This document shows positions 9,264 through 18,004 of a DNA stretch of 43,388 nucleotides, in pieces. Location of the stretch: NCBI GenBank assembly GCA_905478795.1, contig CAJQJX010000005.1:1-43388 (forward strand). The letters are read 5' to 3'. This stretch comes from an uncultured Flavobacteriales bacterium (lineage in GTDB: Bacteria; Bacteroidota; Bacteroidia; Flavobacteriales_D; Sanyastnellaceae). The number at the start of each line of letters is the position of its first letter. The stretch's first letter is position 1. The notes under the pieces are model-generated. The model did no database searches. It was not told where the DNA came from and saw only the letters and a list, made by a program, of their open reading frames with translations. A program made the position numbers and the translations under genes.

Positions 9264-9269
9264 GTCAAC

Positions 9270-10004
9270 ATGAACACCTCCACGACTGCCAGCCTCAACT
9301 CCAACAAACGGAGCATGACATTTGATGTCAGTGTAGATAATGTGGTCTTCGGATTTGACGGTGATGACCTCCGGATTTTGCTGATTCGTCAGGGCTTGCC
9401 CGGACAGGACATGGGCCAAGAACGTTTTCACATGGCCGTTCCTGGTGACTTGGTGCTTCCCGAGGAAGGACTCGATGAAGCGGCGTCCCGCATTCTGTCG
9501 AACCTCACCTCCATCAAGGGCATCTTCCTCAAACAGTTCTACACCTTTGGAGCGCCTGACCGCGTTTTTCACGAAAAAGACAAGGAGTGGCTTACCAAGA
9601 TGCGCCGATATCCTGATCGCCGTGTTGTCTCGGTGGGTTACTACAGCTTGGTGGCTTTGGCCGATTACCGCCCTAAGCCCAATAGCTTTGCGAGCCAAGT
9701 AGAATGGTGCCTCCTGTCCAATATTCCCACACTGGCCTTTGACCACAATGCGATCATTGACGCTGGATTGGAGCAGTTGCGCGAGGATGTGGCCAACAGG
9801 AACATCATCTTTGAATTGTTGCCAGAGAAGTTTACCCTTGGACAGCTCCAAAGACTGCACGAGATCATTTTGGGAAAGACCCTCGACAAAAGGAATTTTC
9901 GGAAAAATGTCAAGCGCATGGCTGATGTCGTCGCCCTCGATGAAAAGCAGGCGGGTGTACTCCACAAACCTGCACAGCTCTACACATATCGGAGACAAGA
10001 TTGA
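9270..10004 (+). CDS. NUDIX-domain transcriptional regulator (NrtR/AraR-like)
   Basis: A 244-residue protein with an N-terminal NUDIX-like domain (about residues 17-155; VVFGFDGDDLRILLIRQ, VPGDLVLPEEGLDEAASRIL) and a C-terminal winged helix (about 170-240; FTLGQLQRLHEIILGKTLDKRNFRKNVKRM broken as typical for the NrtR group). The catalytic NUDIX box is degenerate: the expected REUxEE glutamates are replaced by SRILSNLTS, so hydrolysis is unlikely and the domain probably senses a ligand. In Bacteroidota, relatives such as AraR control sugar utilization. Position at the head of a glucan locus, divergent from pfkA, suggests it controls both arms. The ligand may be a sugar or sugar phosphate; this is inference. 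Confidence 0.88.
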   Translation: MNTSTTASLNSNKRSMTFDVSVDNVVFGFDGDDLRILLIRQGLPGQDMGQERFHMAVPGDLVLPEEGLDEAASRILSNLTSIKGIFLKQFYTFGAPDRVFHEKDKEWLTKMRRYPDRRVVSVGYYSLVALADYRPKPNSFASQVEWCLLSNIPTLAFDHNAIIDAGLEQLREDVANRNIIFELLPEKFTLGQLQRLHEIILGKTLDKRNFRKNVKRMADVVALDEKQAGVLHKPAQLYTYRRQD

Positions 10005-10053
10005 AGTGTACATTCAGTCTCTGCTTCGAAACAGATAACACCCCTACCACTTC

Positions 10054-12846
10054 ATGGCGATTAGGTTGATTTTGCCCGCTTTGCTGGCCACACTCCCTTT
10101 CTGGTCAAACGCACAAGTGGTGTGGACCGACCCTCCATTTCCTTCAGCGGACGATCAGGTGACGCTGTATTACGATGCTTCCCAAGGAAATGGGGAGCTC
10201 ACCGGGGTGATCCCCGTGTACATCCACACAGGACTGATCACTTCCGGGAGTTCTACTCCGACGGACTGGCAATACGTGAACATGCCATGGGCAAGCACCG
10301 ATCCCGAATGGGTCATGGATTACGTGGGCATCAATTTGTGGAGCTATGACTTTGGAGGCCAAACCTTAGCGGATTTTTATGGACTTCCTGCCAATGAGAC
10401 CGCCGAACAACTGGCCATGGTGTTTCGCAATGGGAGCGGCACAGCCGTGGGGCGTGACACAGATGGGGGCGACCTTTTCTTGCCACTGAGCGACGGGAGT
10501 TTCTCTGCGGTTTTCTTGCAGCCGCAGTCCAACAATTCACTGGCCGTCTTGGGACAGACTGTTCCCCTGCAAGCTTCCGCATCCGAGCCTGCAGCCTTGA
10601 GCTTTGTCAGCAACGGCGACACCTTGGCTACCGCCTCTGATGCGGTGCAACTGTCCCACGACTTCATCCCTGCGACACCAGGCACCCACGTTGTGGAATT
10701 CCATGCCAACAACGGAAGCAACAGCGCCGTGGTCACTGCGGAAATCTTGGTGCTTCCCGAAACCCCGAATGTGGCTGCAGCACCAGAAGGAACGCAAGAT
10801 GGCCTGAACCCTTCGGCCGACGGATCTTCTATCGTGCTTCAGCTTTTTGCTCCGGGGAAAAGCCACGTATTCTTCATCGGCGACATCACAAATTGGGACC
10901 TTCAAGAGGCGTTCATGATGAACGTGACGCCTGGAGGAGATCGGTTTTGGATTGAACTCTCTGGATTGAACCCCAACCAAGAATACCGCTATCAATACCA
11001 CGTCATGCCCAATGACGAGCGGTTCGCTGACCCCTATGCAGAGAAGCAATTGGATTACTGGAATGACCCTTGGATTGCCGAGTCTACCTACCCCTTCCTG
11101 ATTGACTACCCAACGGGCATGACCAACCAAGGGCCTGTGAGTGTTTTTCAAACAGGTGAGGACAGCTTTGATTGGACCGATGGTGAATTCGATCGGCCCG
11201 CACAGGAAAACCTGGTCATCTACGAGTTGCTCGTTCGCGACTTCAGCAATGAGCGCACTTTCGACTTCATCATTGACACCTTGGATTACTTGGCTGAATT
11301 GAACATCACAGCTTTGGAATTGATGCCCGTCAACGAGTTCAACGGGAACGACAGTTGGGGATACAACCCCTCTTTTTACTTCGCAGTGGACAAGGCTTAT
11401 GGGCCCAAGGCCAAGCTGCAAGAATTGATCAATGCCTGTCACGAACGCGGCATCTCGGTCATCCTCGATATGGTCATGAACCACAGCGACTGGCCCAATC
11501 CGCAAATCCTGATGTGGTGGCAGAACAATGCTCCCGCAGCGGACAACCCCTTCTTCAACACCGTTGCCCCTCCCAACGGCGTCGACTTCTTTTTTGACTA
11601 CGATCACCAAGCCCAGGCCACCCAGGATTTCACCAAGCGGGTGATGGATTTTTGGAGGGAGGAGTTTCATGTCGATGGATTCAGGTGGGACCTTTCGCAA
11701 GGATTCACTTGGAACGGCACTGGCGGCGGCTATGATCAAGACAGGATTAACCTGTGGTCCGATTATGGAAACCATGTGTGGTCCCAAGACCCCGATTTTT
11801 ACATGATCCTAGAGCATTGGACCGACAACAATGAGGAGAAGGCACTCAGCGACCTTGGGTTTATGACGTGGGCCAATGTGACCCACGACTACCAAGAAGG
11901 CGCCATGGGATATCCGTCAAACCTGGCTTGGGCCAGCTGGCAAGAGCGGGGTTGGAACCACCCCCGGTCTGTGAGCTATGCCGAAAGCCACGATGAGGAG
12001 CGCCTCATGTACAAGAATTTGCAGTTTGGCAATGAAAATGGGGGCTACAGCATTACGGATTTAGAGACCGCCTTGGGCCGCATTGAATTGGCCGCTTGCT
12101 TCAACATCCCCTTGCCCGGCCCCAAAATGATCTGGCAATTCGGTGAGTTGGGCTATGACTACTCCATCAACACCTGCAGTGATGGCGTGACGATCAACGA
12201 GGACTGCAGGGTTGCTGCAAAGCCTGTCAGGTGGGATTACCGTGAAATGCCAGCCCGTTATCGCGTGTACCAGGTGATGTCTGCCTTGGCCGGGCTCAAG
12301 CGCGATCACCCCGTTTTCCAAACGACGGACTTCAATTGGGATGTTTGGGGATTTGGAAAACGTCTTCATCTCAACGGCACGGACATGAATGTGGTGGTTG
12401 CTGGAAACTTTCAAGTCACCCCGCTGTCTATGACTCCTGGTTTTCAGCATACCGGAACGTGGTACGACTTCTTTAGTGGAGCCACTTTAGAAGTGACAGA
12501 TTTGGAAGCCTCGTGGGACTTTGAGCCCGGAGAGTACCACCTTTGGACCGATGTGGCGTTGGAGACTCCCGGCAACATCTTGGCCATCCACGAGGCCCAG
12601 CATCCCGCCACCTTTCAGGTCGTACCGAACCCCAGCACCTCCCCTTCGTTGGTGCTGGAAACCCCCGTTACTTCCTCGTGCAGTGTGGCGGTGTTTGACC
12701 TGATGGGCCGCTGTGTGGCCACCATTCCATGTGCATACGGACAGAACACTATACCCATGCCTGTGGCTTTGCCTTTTGGTCCTTATTTGATCCGGGTTAC
12801 CCAAGGCGGCTCAAGCTCCTCAGCTTATTGGTTGAACCAAGAATGA
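10054..12846 (+). CDS. T9SS-secreted GH13 alpha-amylase-family enzyme
   Basis: A 930-residue secreted alpha-glucan-active enzyme. Order: signal peptide (1-21, ending WSNAQ); an N-terminal module (about 22-150) resembling DUF4961-type surface domains; a CBM48-like early-set domain (about 245-350; VFFIGDITNWDLQ); a GH13 barrel (about 385-780); and a T9SS sorting domain (last 80 residues; VVPNPSTSP, VFDLMGRCV, GPYLIRV). The barrel keeps the four conserved regions: DMVMNHS, GFRWDLSQ with nucleophile Asp546, MILEHW with acid/base Glu587, and ESHDEE with Asp647. The phrase ELMPVNEFNGNDSWGYNP resembles branching-enzyme-like GH13 members, so hydrolysis versus transglycosylation cannot be fixed from sequence. 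It precedes susC by 86 bp. Confidence 0.92.
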   Translation: MAIRLILPALLATLPFWSNAQVVWTDPPFPSADDQVTLYYDASQGNGELTGVIPVYIHTGLITSGSSTPTDWQYVNMPWASTDPEWVMDYVGINLWSYDFGGQTLADFYGLPANETAEQLAMVFRNGSGTAVGRDTDGGDLFLPLSDGSFSAVFLQPQSNNSLAVLGQTVPLQASASEPAALSFVSNGDTLATASDAVQLSHDFIPATPGTHVVEFHANNGSNSAVVTAEILVLPETPNVAAAPEGTQDGLNPSADGSSIVLQLFAPGKSHVFFIGDITNWDLQEAFMMNVTPGGDRFWIELSGLNPNQEYRYQYHVMPNDERFADPYAEKQLDYWNDPWIAESTYPFLIDYPTGMTNQGPVSVFQTGEDSFDWTDGEFDRPAQENLVIYELLVRDFSNERTFDFIIDTLDYLAELNITALELMPVNEFNGNDSWGYNPSFYFAVDKAYGPKAKLQELINACHERGISVILDMVMNHSDWPNPQILMWWQNNAPAADNPFFNTVAPPNGVDFFFDYDHQAQATQDFTKRVMDFWREEFHVDGFRWDLSQGFTWNGTGGGYDQDRINLWSDYGNHVWSQDPDFYMILEHWTDNNEEKALSDLGFMTWANVTHDYQEGAMGYPSNLAWASWQERGWNHPRSVSYAESHDEERLMYKNLQFGNENGGYSITDLETALGRIELAACFNIPLPGPKMIWQFGELGYDYSINTCSDGVTINEDCRVAAKPVRWDYREMPARYRVYQVMSALAGLKRDHPVFQTTDFNWDVWGFGKRLHLNGTDMNVVVAGNFQVTPLSMTPGFQHTGTWYDFFSGATLEVTDLEASWDFEPGEYHLWTDVALETPGNILAIHEAQHPATFQVVPNPSTSPSLVLETPVTSSCSVAVFDLMGRCVATIPCAYGQNTIPMPVALPFGPYLIRVTQGGSSSSAYWLNQE

Positions 12847-12932
12847 CCCACACAAGAATGGCCTGCCATCCTTCTAACACTCCGGAGGCTAAATTGCCTG
12901 ACTCCATCACCAGAGTCTTATCTCACCGATTC

Positions 12933-15900
12933 ATGATCCGAACCATTTCGAGCCTGTTCACGCTTGCGGGAGTGCTGATTTCTTGCGGCCTATCTGCACA
13001 AACGCTGACTGGCCTTGTCACAGATGAAAATGGAGGTCCCATGCCTGGTGCGACCATTGTCGCCAATGGCGGGGCAAGAGGTGTGTCCAGCGATGTGGAT
13101 GGCCGTTACAACCTGACTTTGGGTGAAGGCGAACACACCATCAGCTTCAGCTTTGTAGGCTACGTCAAGGTGACCAGAAAGGTGACCTTGGCTGCAGGTC
13201 AAACCCGTTCCTTGAATGTGTCGTTGGAAACCAATGCTGTGCTGATGGACGACGTGGTGGTCGTTGGTTATGGTGTCCAGCGCAGAAAGGAGGTCACCGG
13301 TTCCATCGCTCAAATTGACTCCAAGCAAATCACGGCGGTGCGCACACCGAGCTTCGAAGCGGCCTTGCAAGGACAAGCTGCGGGGGTGCAAGTGAGCCAA
13401 AGCTCCGGTGTTGCTGGTGCGGGAAGTCTGATTCGCGTGCGTGGCGTGGCTTCGGTTTCCGCAGCAGGCGATCCGCTGTATGTGGTCGATGGCATTCCCA
13501 TCACTCAGAATTACTTCCTGCGGGGCAACAGCGGTGCAATGAACAACAACCCGCTGGCCACCATCAACCCCAACGACATTGAATCGGTGGAAATCCTGAA
13601 GGATGCTGCGGCAACCGGGATCTACGGATCGCGCGGTGCCAATGGTGTCATCTTGATCACTACCAAACGTGGACAAGCAGGAACGAGCTACGAATTCAGC
13701 AGCAGCGCAGGCTTCTCCAACCCGGCCTCGTTGCCCAACATGCTCAATACCGAGCAGTACCTGACCCTGCGCCAAGAAGCATGGGAAAACGACGGAGGAA
13801 CTGGCTATGTGTGGCTGCCGGGATTCAGCTCCGCGGGTGACAGTCCCGAGGCACGGAAGACCGCTTTTGAACAGGCCATGTTGACCGATACCGACTGGGT
13901 CAGTGAAACCATTGGGACCGGCGTGAAGCACAACTACAGCTTTGGTGCGCGCAAGGGTGGCGAGGACTACAACCTCTACGCTGGCGTCAGCTATGACGAC
14001 AACGGCAGTTACCTCCTGGGCAACAGCTATGAACGTGTAAGCGGCCGCCTCAATGCCGACTTTGAACCTGCGGACTGGGCCAAAATCATGGTGTCTTCAA
14101 GCTTGAGTCAAGGCATCAACAACCGCATCGATGCCGCCTGGTCTGGTGGTTTGGGTGATGCCATGTCCAATGCCTTGCCCTACTACCCTGTTTACCGCAG
14201 TGACACCCTGTTCAATGCAGACGGGACGGTGAACGGTCTTCCTGGAGATTACTATCTCTACCAAGACGAATGGGGAGGCACAAAAAACCCTGTGGCCGTG
14301 CGTGAGAGCAAAACGTGGGTCACCACGGAGAACCGCTCCATCAACAACGCCAGCCTGATCCTCACTCCAATGGACAACCTGTTCATCAAGGGGTCAGGTG
14401 GATTTGATTACATGCACGTTCGGGAAGACATCTACAACCCGCCGAGCATTTTCCTGACCAGTGATTTGGGCAATGCCAACCGCTACGCGAACTATGTGTT
14501 GAACTGGAACTACAGCTTGACCGCGGACTACAAAATGGACCTGACCGAATTCAGTTCTCTGGGCTTGTTGGCCGGATCTGAATTTCAGCGCACCGATAGC
14601 TACGGTTATGGCATCGGTTTTGGTGACGTGACCGGGCCGGTGTTTGACAATGACAGCTTGCTGGAATTGGCCAACGGCCAGACCACCGTCAACAACCCTT
14701 CTCAGCACAGCTTCCTCTCCTATTTCGGGCGCGCCAATTACACGCTCAAGGACCGCTACTTCTTTCAAGGGACTGCGCGTGTGGACGGTTCCAGCCGATT
14801 TGGCCGGAATTACCGCTACGGTTTCTTCCCTTCTTTGAGTGCCGGCTGGGTCGTGAGTGACGAGCCCTGGTTCGAAAGCGGCACGATGAGCTTTTTAAAG
14901 GCCCGCACCAGCTGGGGAAAGACTGGCAATGCGGCCCTTCCAGACTATGCGCGTTTTGGCACGTACAGTGCCCCAGACAACGGCATCCTTTACAATGGAG
15001 CGCCCATTCTATTCCCCCTCCAACCGGCCAACCCCAACTTGCGCTGGGAGACTTCTCGAACCGTCGACGCTTCCATTGAGGTGGGCTTGTGGAACGACAG
15101 AATCACCACTGAACTCGCCTACTACAACAAGCTTTCTCAGGATGTCATCATGAACGTCTCCACCCCACCAAGCACGGGGTTCACCAACCGTTGGGACAAT
15201 GTGGCGACCATCCTGAACCGTGGTGTGGAATGGAGCATCAAGAGCCGCAATCTGGTCGGAGAATTCCAATGGACCACCGAACTCAATGTGGCGCGGAACT
15301 ACAACGAGCTTCAGAGCATTGGGAACTACACACCTGACGCGGTCAGCGGTGGCACCAACGACAGCCGGGTGATCACGGGAAGTCCCGTAGGTAGCTTCTA
15401 CCTCATGATGTTCTCCCACGTGGATGCCGAAACTGGCCTTCCAGTCTATTTGGACCGGGCAGGCAATGAAACATTTGATTACGACAACAGCGAGCGGCAA
15501 TACGTTGGAGACGGTCTCCCTGAATTCGTAGGTGGCATGACCAACACCTTCCGTTGGAAGAATTGGGACCTCCGTGCACTCGCCACATTCAGCTACGGCG
15601 CCAAGATTTTTGACAGCTCCTCTAAGCGACAGCTCGGTGTGGTGACCGGTTGGAACATGCGGACTGAGATCTTGGATCGGTGGCGGCAACCCGGTGACGA
15701 AGCCACTTTTCCGCGCCTGACGTTGGACGAAACCACCTACGGTCTCCCCAGCGGTTTCCCTTGGTGGAATACCAGTCTTTTTGTCTTTGATGCCAGCTAT
15801 TTGCGCCTTCGCAATTTGACCTTGGGGTACACCATCCCCACAGTCGGAACCGGTCCACATGCCATCCGCAATCTGCGCGTCAATGCCAGCGTCACCAACC

Positions 15901-16049
15901 TGTTTACCATCACCAACTTCCCGGGACTTGACCCCGAAGTGGTGCGTGACTTTGAGAACGCACAAGACCGCAACATGAGCCCCAACGTGACCTACCTCAC
16001 GCCTCCACAAGAGCGGGCCTTCACCCTTGGCATCAACATGTCTTTCTGA
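12933..16049 (+). CDS. susC: SusC-like TonB-dependent outer-membrane transporter
   Basis: A 1038-residue SusC/RagA-family transporter importing oligosaccharides across the outer membrane. After the signal peptide (ending GLSAQ, residue 22) comes a carboxypeptidase-like regulatory domain (TLTGLVTDENGGPMPGATIV), then the plug with VVVGYGVQRRKEVTGSI and VEILKDAAATGIYGSRGANG, both diagnostic, and a large barrel ending in ...RAFTLGINMSF with terminal Phe. ATG 12933 is selected: it gives a good signal peptide, while the longer frame overlaps the GH13 gene. A weak TAAATTGC element at 12890-12897 could be a -7 box. susD follows after 6 bp. The substrate is probably maltodextrin, judging by neighbouring GH13 and GH65 genes. 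Confidence 0.95.
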   Translation: MIRTISSLFTLAGVLISCGLSAQTLTGLVTDENGGPMPGATIVANGGARGVSSDVDGRYNLTLGEGEHTISFSFVGYVKVTRKVTLAAGQTRSLNVSLETNAVLMDDVVVVGYGVQRRKEVTGSIAQIDSKQITAVRTPSFEAALQGQAAGVQVSQSSGVAGAGSLIRVRGVASVSAAGDPLYVVDGIPITQNYFLRGNSGAMNNNPLATINPNDIESVEILKDAAATGIYGSRGANGVILITTKRGQAGTSYEFSSSAGFSNPASLPNMLNTEQYLTLRQEAWENDGGTGYVWLPGFSSAGDSPEARKTAFEQAMLTDTDWVSETIGTGVKHNYSFGARKGGEDYNLYAGVSYDDNGSYLLGNSYERVSGRLNADFEPADWAKIMVSSSLSQGINNRIDAAWSGGLGDAMSNALPYYPVYRSDTLFNADGTVNGLPGDYYLYQDEWGGTKNPVAVRESKTWVTTENRSINNASLILTPMDNLFIKGSGGFDYMHVREDIYNPPSIFLTSDLGNANRYANYVLNWNYSLTADYKMDLTEFSSLGLLAGSEFQRTDSYGYGIGFGDVTGPVFDNDSLLELANGQTTVNNPSQHSFLSYFGRANYTLKDRYFFQGTARVDGSSRFGRNYRYGFFPSLSAGWVVSDEPWFESGTMSFLKARTSWGKTGNAALPDYARFGTYSAPDNGILYNGAPILFPLQPANPNLRWETSRTVDASIEVGLWNDRITTELAYYNKLSQDVIMNVSTPPSTGFTNRWDNVATILNRGVEWSIKSRNLVGEFQWTTELNVARNYNELQSIGNYTPDAVSGGTNDSRVITGSPVGSFYLMMFSHVDAETGLPVYLDRAGNETFDYDNSERQYVGDGLPEFVGGMTNTFRWKNWDLRALATFSYGAKIFDSSSKRQLGVVTGWNMRTEILDRWRQPGDEATFPRLTLDETTYGLPSGFPWWNTSLFVFDASYLRLRNLTLGYTIPTVGTGPHAIRNLRVNASVTNLFTITNFPGLDPEVVRDFENAQDRNMSPNVTYLTPPQERAFTLGINMSF

Positions 16050-16055
16050 TTCGCC

Positions 16056-17483
16056 ATGCAGACGACCATGAAATCCCTTCGCCTTTTTGCCAGTGCCGCC
16101 GGTTGTGCTCTCCTGTTGTCCGGTTGTGACAGAATGCTGGAGTTCGAGCCTGGAGATGTGATCCTAGCAGAGGATGCCATCAACAATGCAGACGATCTGC
16201 AGCGTATGCTCAACTCCAATTACGATGTCCTGGCCAACCTATTGAATGGGCGCCAGCAGTGCATCGCTGAGCTGCTCACAGACAACATGGCGCGCCCCTA
16301 CTCCAGCCTAGACTACACCGCAGTTTGGAACCGGGAAACCAATTTCTTTACCCCTACCACAGGCGGGCTCTACACCGACTTCTATTACGCCATATACCGG
16401 GCCAATGTGGTGGTGGACAGCTTTGACCTTGTCGAAGATTTGGACGATGTGACGCGTTTGCGGTTGGAAGCCGAGTCCCGTTTTGTTCGCGCCGTATGTC
16501 ATTGGTATCTGGTCAAAATGTGGGCTTACCCTTACGGGTATACGACCGACAATAGCCACCTGGGCGTGCCCTTGCGCACCGATGCTGTTGAGCCTCCCAG
16601 CCCACGTGCTACAGTGGCCGATGTTTACGCTCAAATCATCGCGGACCTAGAATTCGCCAAGGCCAACCTTCCTCAAGAAAACGGTCCATACGCCAGCAGC
16701 ATGGCAGCCAGTGGCTTTTTGGCCCACATTCATTTCATGCGCCAAGACTGGAATGCAGCACAAGCCGAAGCAGAGCGCGTAATTGGCAGTGGCTTGTTTG
16801 TGCTCGACAACGACCTCGACCGGTATGAAGCGGGCAGCGACAGCGTTTTGGCCGGCGAACAGATCAACCCAGAAACCGTCTTCGGCATTACCGGGGGCTA
16901 TTTTGCCGTGGATGGGGACAGCTTGCTCAACGACCGCAGTTCGGCCTTCAGGGACAACTTCCGACAGGACAACAACCTGAATCCGCAACTGACCTTTAGC
17001 GACGACATCAATGACCTGTTTCAGCTCAACGCCGCAGATGACCGAGGAAACTGGATCGAGTCCAATGGGGTCGTGCACAAGGTGACCCGCTTCGACGACA
17101 AGCAATTCTTTAATGTCCCCGTCATTCACTTGACGGGACTTCACCTCCTGCGGGCCATGTCCATTGCGGAAAACGGAGGTGATTTGGCCACGGCCATTGG
17201 CGACATCAACGCCATTAGAGACCGCGCATTTGGGGAAGACCTGAATGACTTGCCAGCAGGCTCCGGAGCGGCCGAGGTGCTGGCCGCCGCCCGCGAAGAA
17301 TACCGCAAGGAAACACTGTGCGAAGGCTGGGCTCTGGACCACGTCAAGCTCCGCGGTGTCATGGGTGAACCTGAAACCGTTCGCGGCGCTCCTTGGGACT
17401 GTCCTGGTTCATTGCTCCAATTCCCGAACTCCTCTACCACCGCTGCTGGCTTCGTTCTGAACGACGAAGGCGGTTGCTTGTGA
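16056..17483 (+). CDS. susD: SusD-like glycan-binding lipoprotein
   Basis: A 475-residue SusD/RagB-family lipoprotein that forms the lid of the SusC channel and binds glycan at the cell surface. The N-terminus has a lipoprotein signal with lipobox LLSGC (Cys24; Cys20 if the ATG at 16068 is used, which gives a more typical length). The TPR-like fold is supported by FYYAIYRANVVVDSF, RFVRAVCHWYLVKMWAYPYG, ASGFLAHIHFMRQDWNAAQAE (given here in parts of the usual SusD helices) and the C-terminal REEYRKETLCEGWALDHVKLRG. It starts 6 bp after susC, consistent with translational coupling. The SusCD pair defines this segment as a polysaccharide utilization locus. Confidence 0.94.
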   Translation: MQTTMKSLRLFASAAGCALLLSGCDRMLEFEPGDVILAEDAINNADDLQRMLNSNYDVLANLLNGRQQCIAELLTDNMARPYSSLDYTAVWNRETNFFTPTTGGLYTDFYYAIYRANVVVDSFDLVEDLDDVTRLRLEAESRFVRAVCHWYLVKMWAYPYGYTTDNSHLGVPLRTDAVEPPSPRATVADVYAQIIADLEFAKANLPQENGPYASSMAASGFLAHIHFMRQDWNAAQAEAERVIGSGLFVLDNDLDRYEAGSDSVLAGEQINPETVFGITGGYFAVDGDSLLNDRSSAFRDNFRQDNNLNPQLTFSDDINDLFQLNAADDRGNWIESNGVVHKVTRFDDKQFFNVPVIHLTGLHLLRAMSIAENGGDLATAIGDINAIRDRAFGEDLNDLPAGSGAAEVLAAAREEYRKETLCEGWALDHVKLRGVMGEPETVRGAPWDCPGSLLQFPNSSTTAAGFVLNDEGGCL

Positions 17484-17503
17484 ACCCTAGAAACCGCATT
17501 GAC

Positions 17504-18004
17504 ATGAAGCGACATTCATTCCTCCCGATTATGGCCCTGGCCATATTGGCCACTATCGCAGGATGCAAGCCACAAATCGAAGGCGAACTTGGAGAGCCCG
17601 TTGACAAACGTGCTGGATTTTTGGGGACTTGGGAACTGTCCGCCTTTTCCCAGCAAGACTTGAACAACCCCGTGAAGGAAACGCGCGATTTGAGCGCCCT
17701 GTATATTCAAGAAGGCATCACTCCCATGCGCATGACCTTCAATGGTGACGACTCTTATTCGATCGAGCAAGAAATGGGCAGAGCGTACTTTGGTGAAGGG
17801 GGCATGTGGGCTTTTGATGACCCAGCGTTCCCCACCTTTTTGCTGCTCATGGGTGCCTCTGACACTTTGCAGTACAACCTCGGGACCACGGTGCGCCCTT
17901 ACGACGATCAAATGGCGATTGAATACCGCCGCACTTGTGGCGAAGGGGGTGCCCTTGTCGAAACTGTGATCTACACCTTCACCTTCAACCGCATTCCTCA
18001 ATGA
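17504..18004 (+). CDS. Small lipocalin-like lipoprotein (DUF5004-like)
   Basis: A 166-residue lipoprotein with a signal sequence ending in the lipobox TIAGC (Cys21). The mature part has GFLGTWELSAFSQQDLNN and MRMTFNGDDSYSIEQ, typical of short lipocalin-like beta-barrel lipoproteins (DUF5004-like) that often follow SusD in Bacteroidota. ATG 17504 was chosen because it gives a proper lipoprotein signal; the upstream frame overlaps susD. It is 20 bp after susD and overlaps the next gene by ATGA (18001-18004), so it belongs to the same operon. A role as an accessory glycan-binding or SusCD-associated surface subunit is plausible but unproven. Confidence 0.75.
   Translation: MKRHSFLPIMALAILATIAGCKPQIEGELGEPVDKRAGFLGTWELSAFSQQDLNNPVKETRDLSALYIQEGITPMRMTFNGDDSYSIEQEMGRAYFGEGGMWAFDDPAFPTFLLLMGASDTLQYNLGTTVRPYDDQMAIEYRRTCGEGGALVETVIYTFTFNRIPQ

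Noticed and set aside
9198-10013. Upstream extension of pfkA in the same minus frame.
   Set aside because: It is antisense to the NUDIX regulator, has no similarity to PfkA, and PfkA has a proper N-terminus at 9197.
10537-11787. 416-codon minus-strand frame opposite the GH13 gene.
   Set aside because: No recognisable motif; the plus strand carries intact GH13 catalytic regions.
12990-13931. 313-codon minus-strand frame opposite susC.
   Set aside because: Shadow of the conserved SusC reading frame, no domain signature.
15009-16010. 333-codon minus-strand frame opposite the end of susC.
   Set aside because: Shadow of the SusC barrel coding region.
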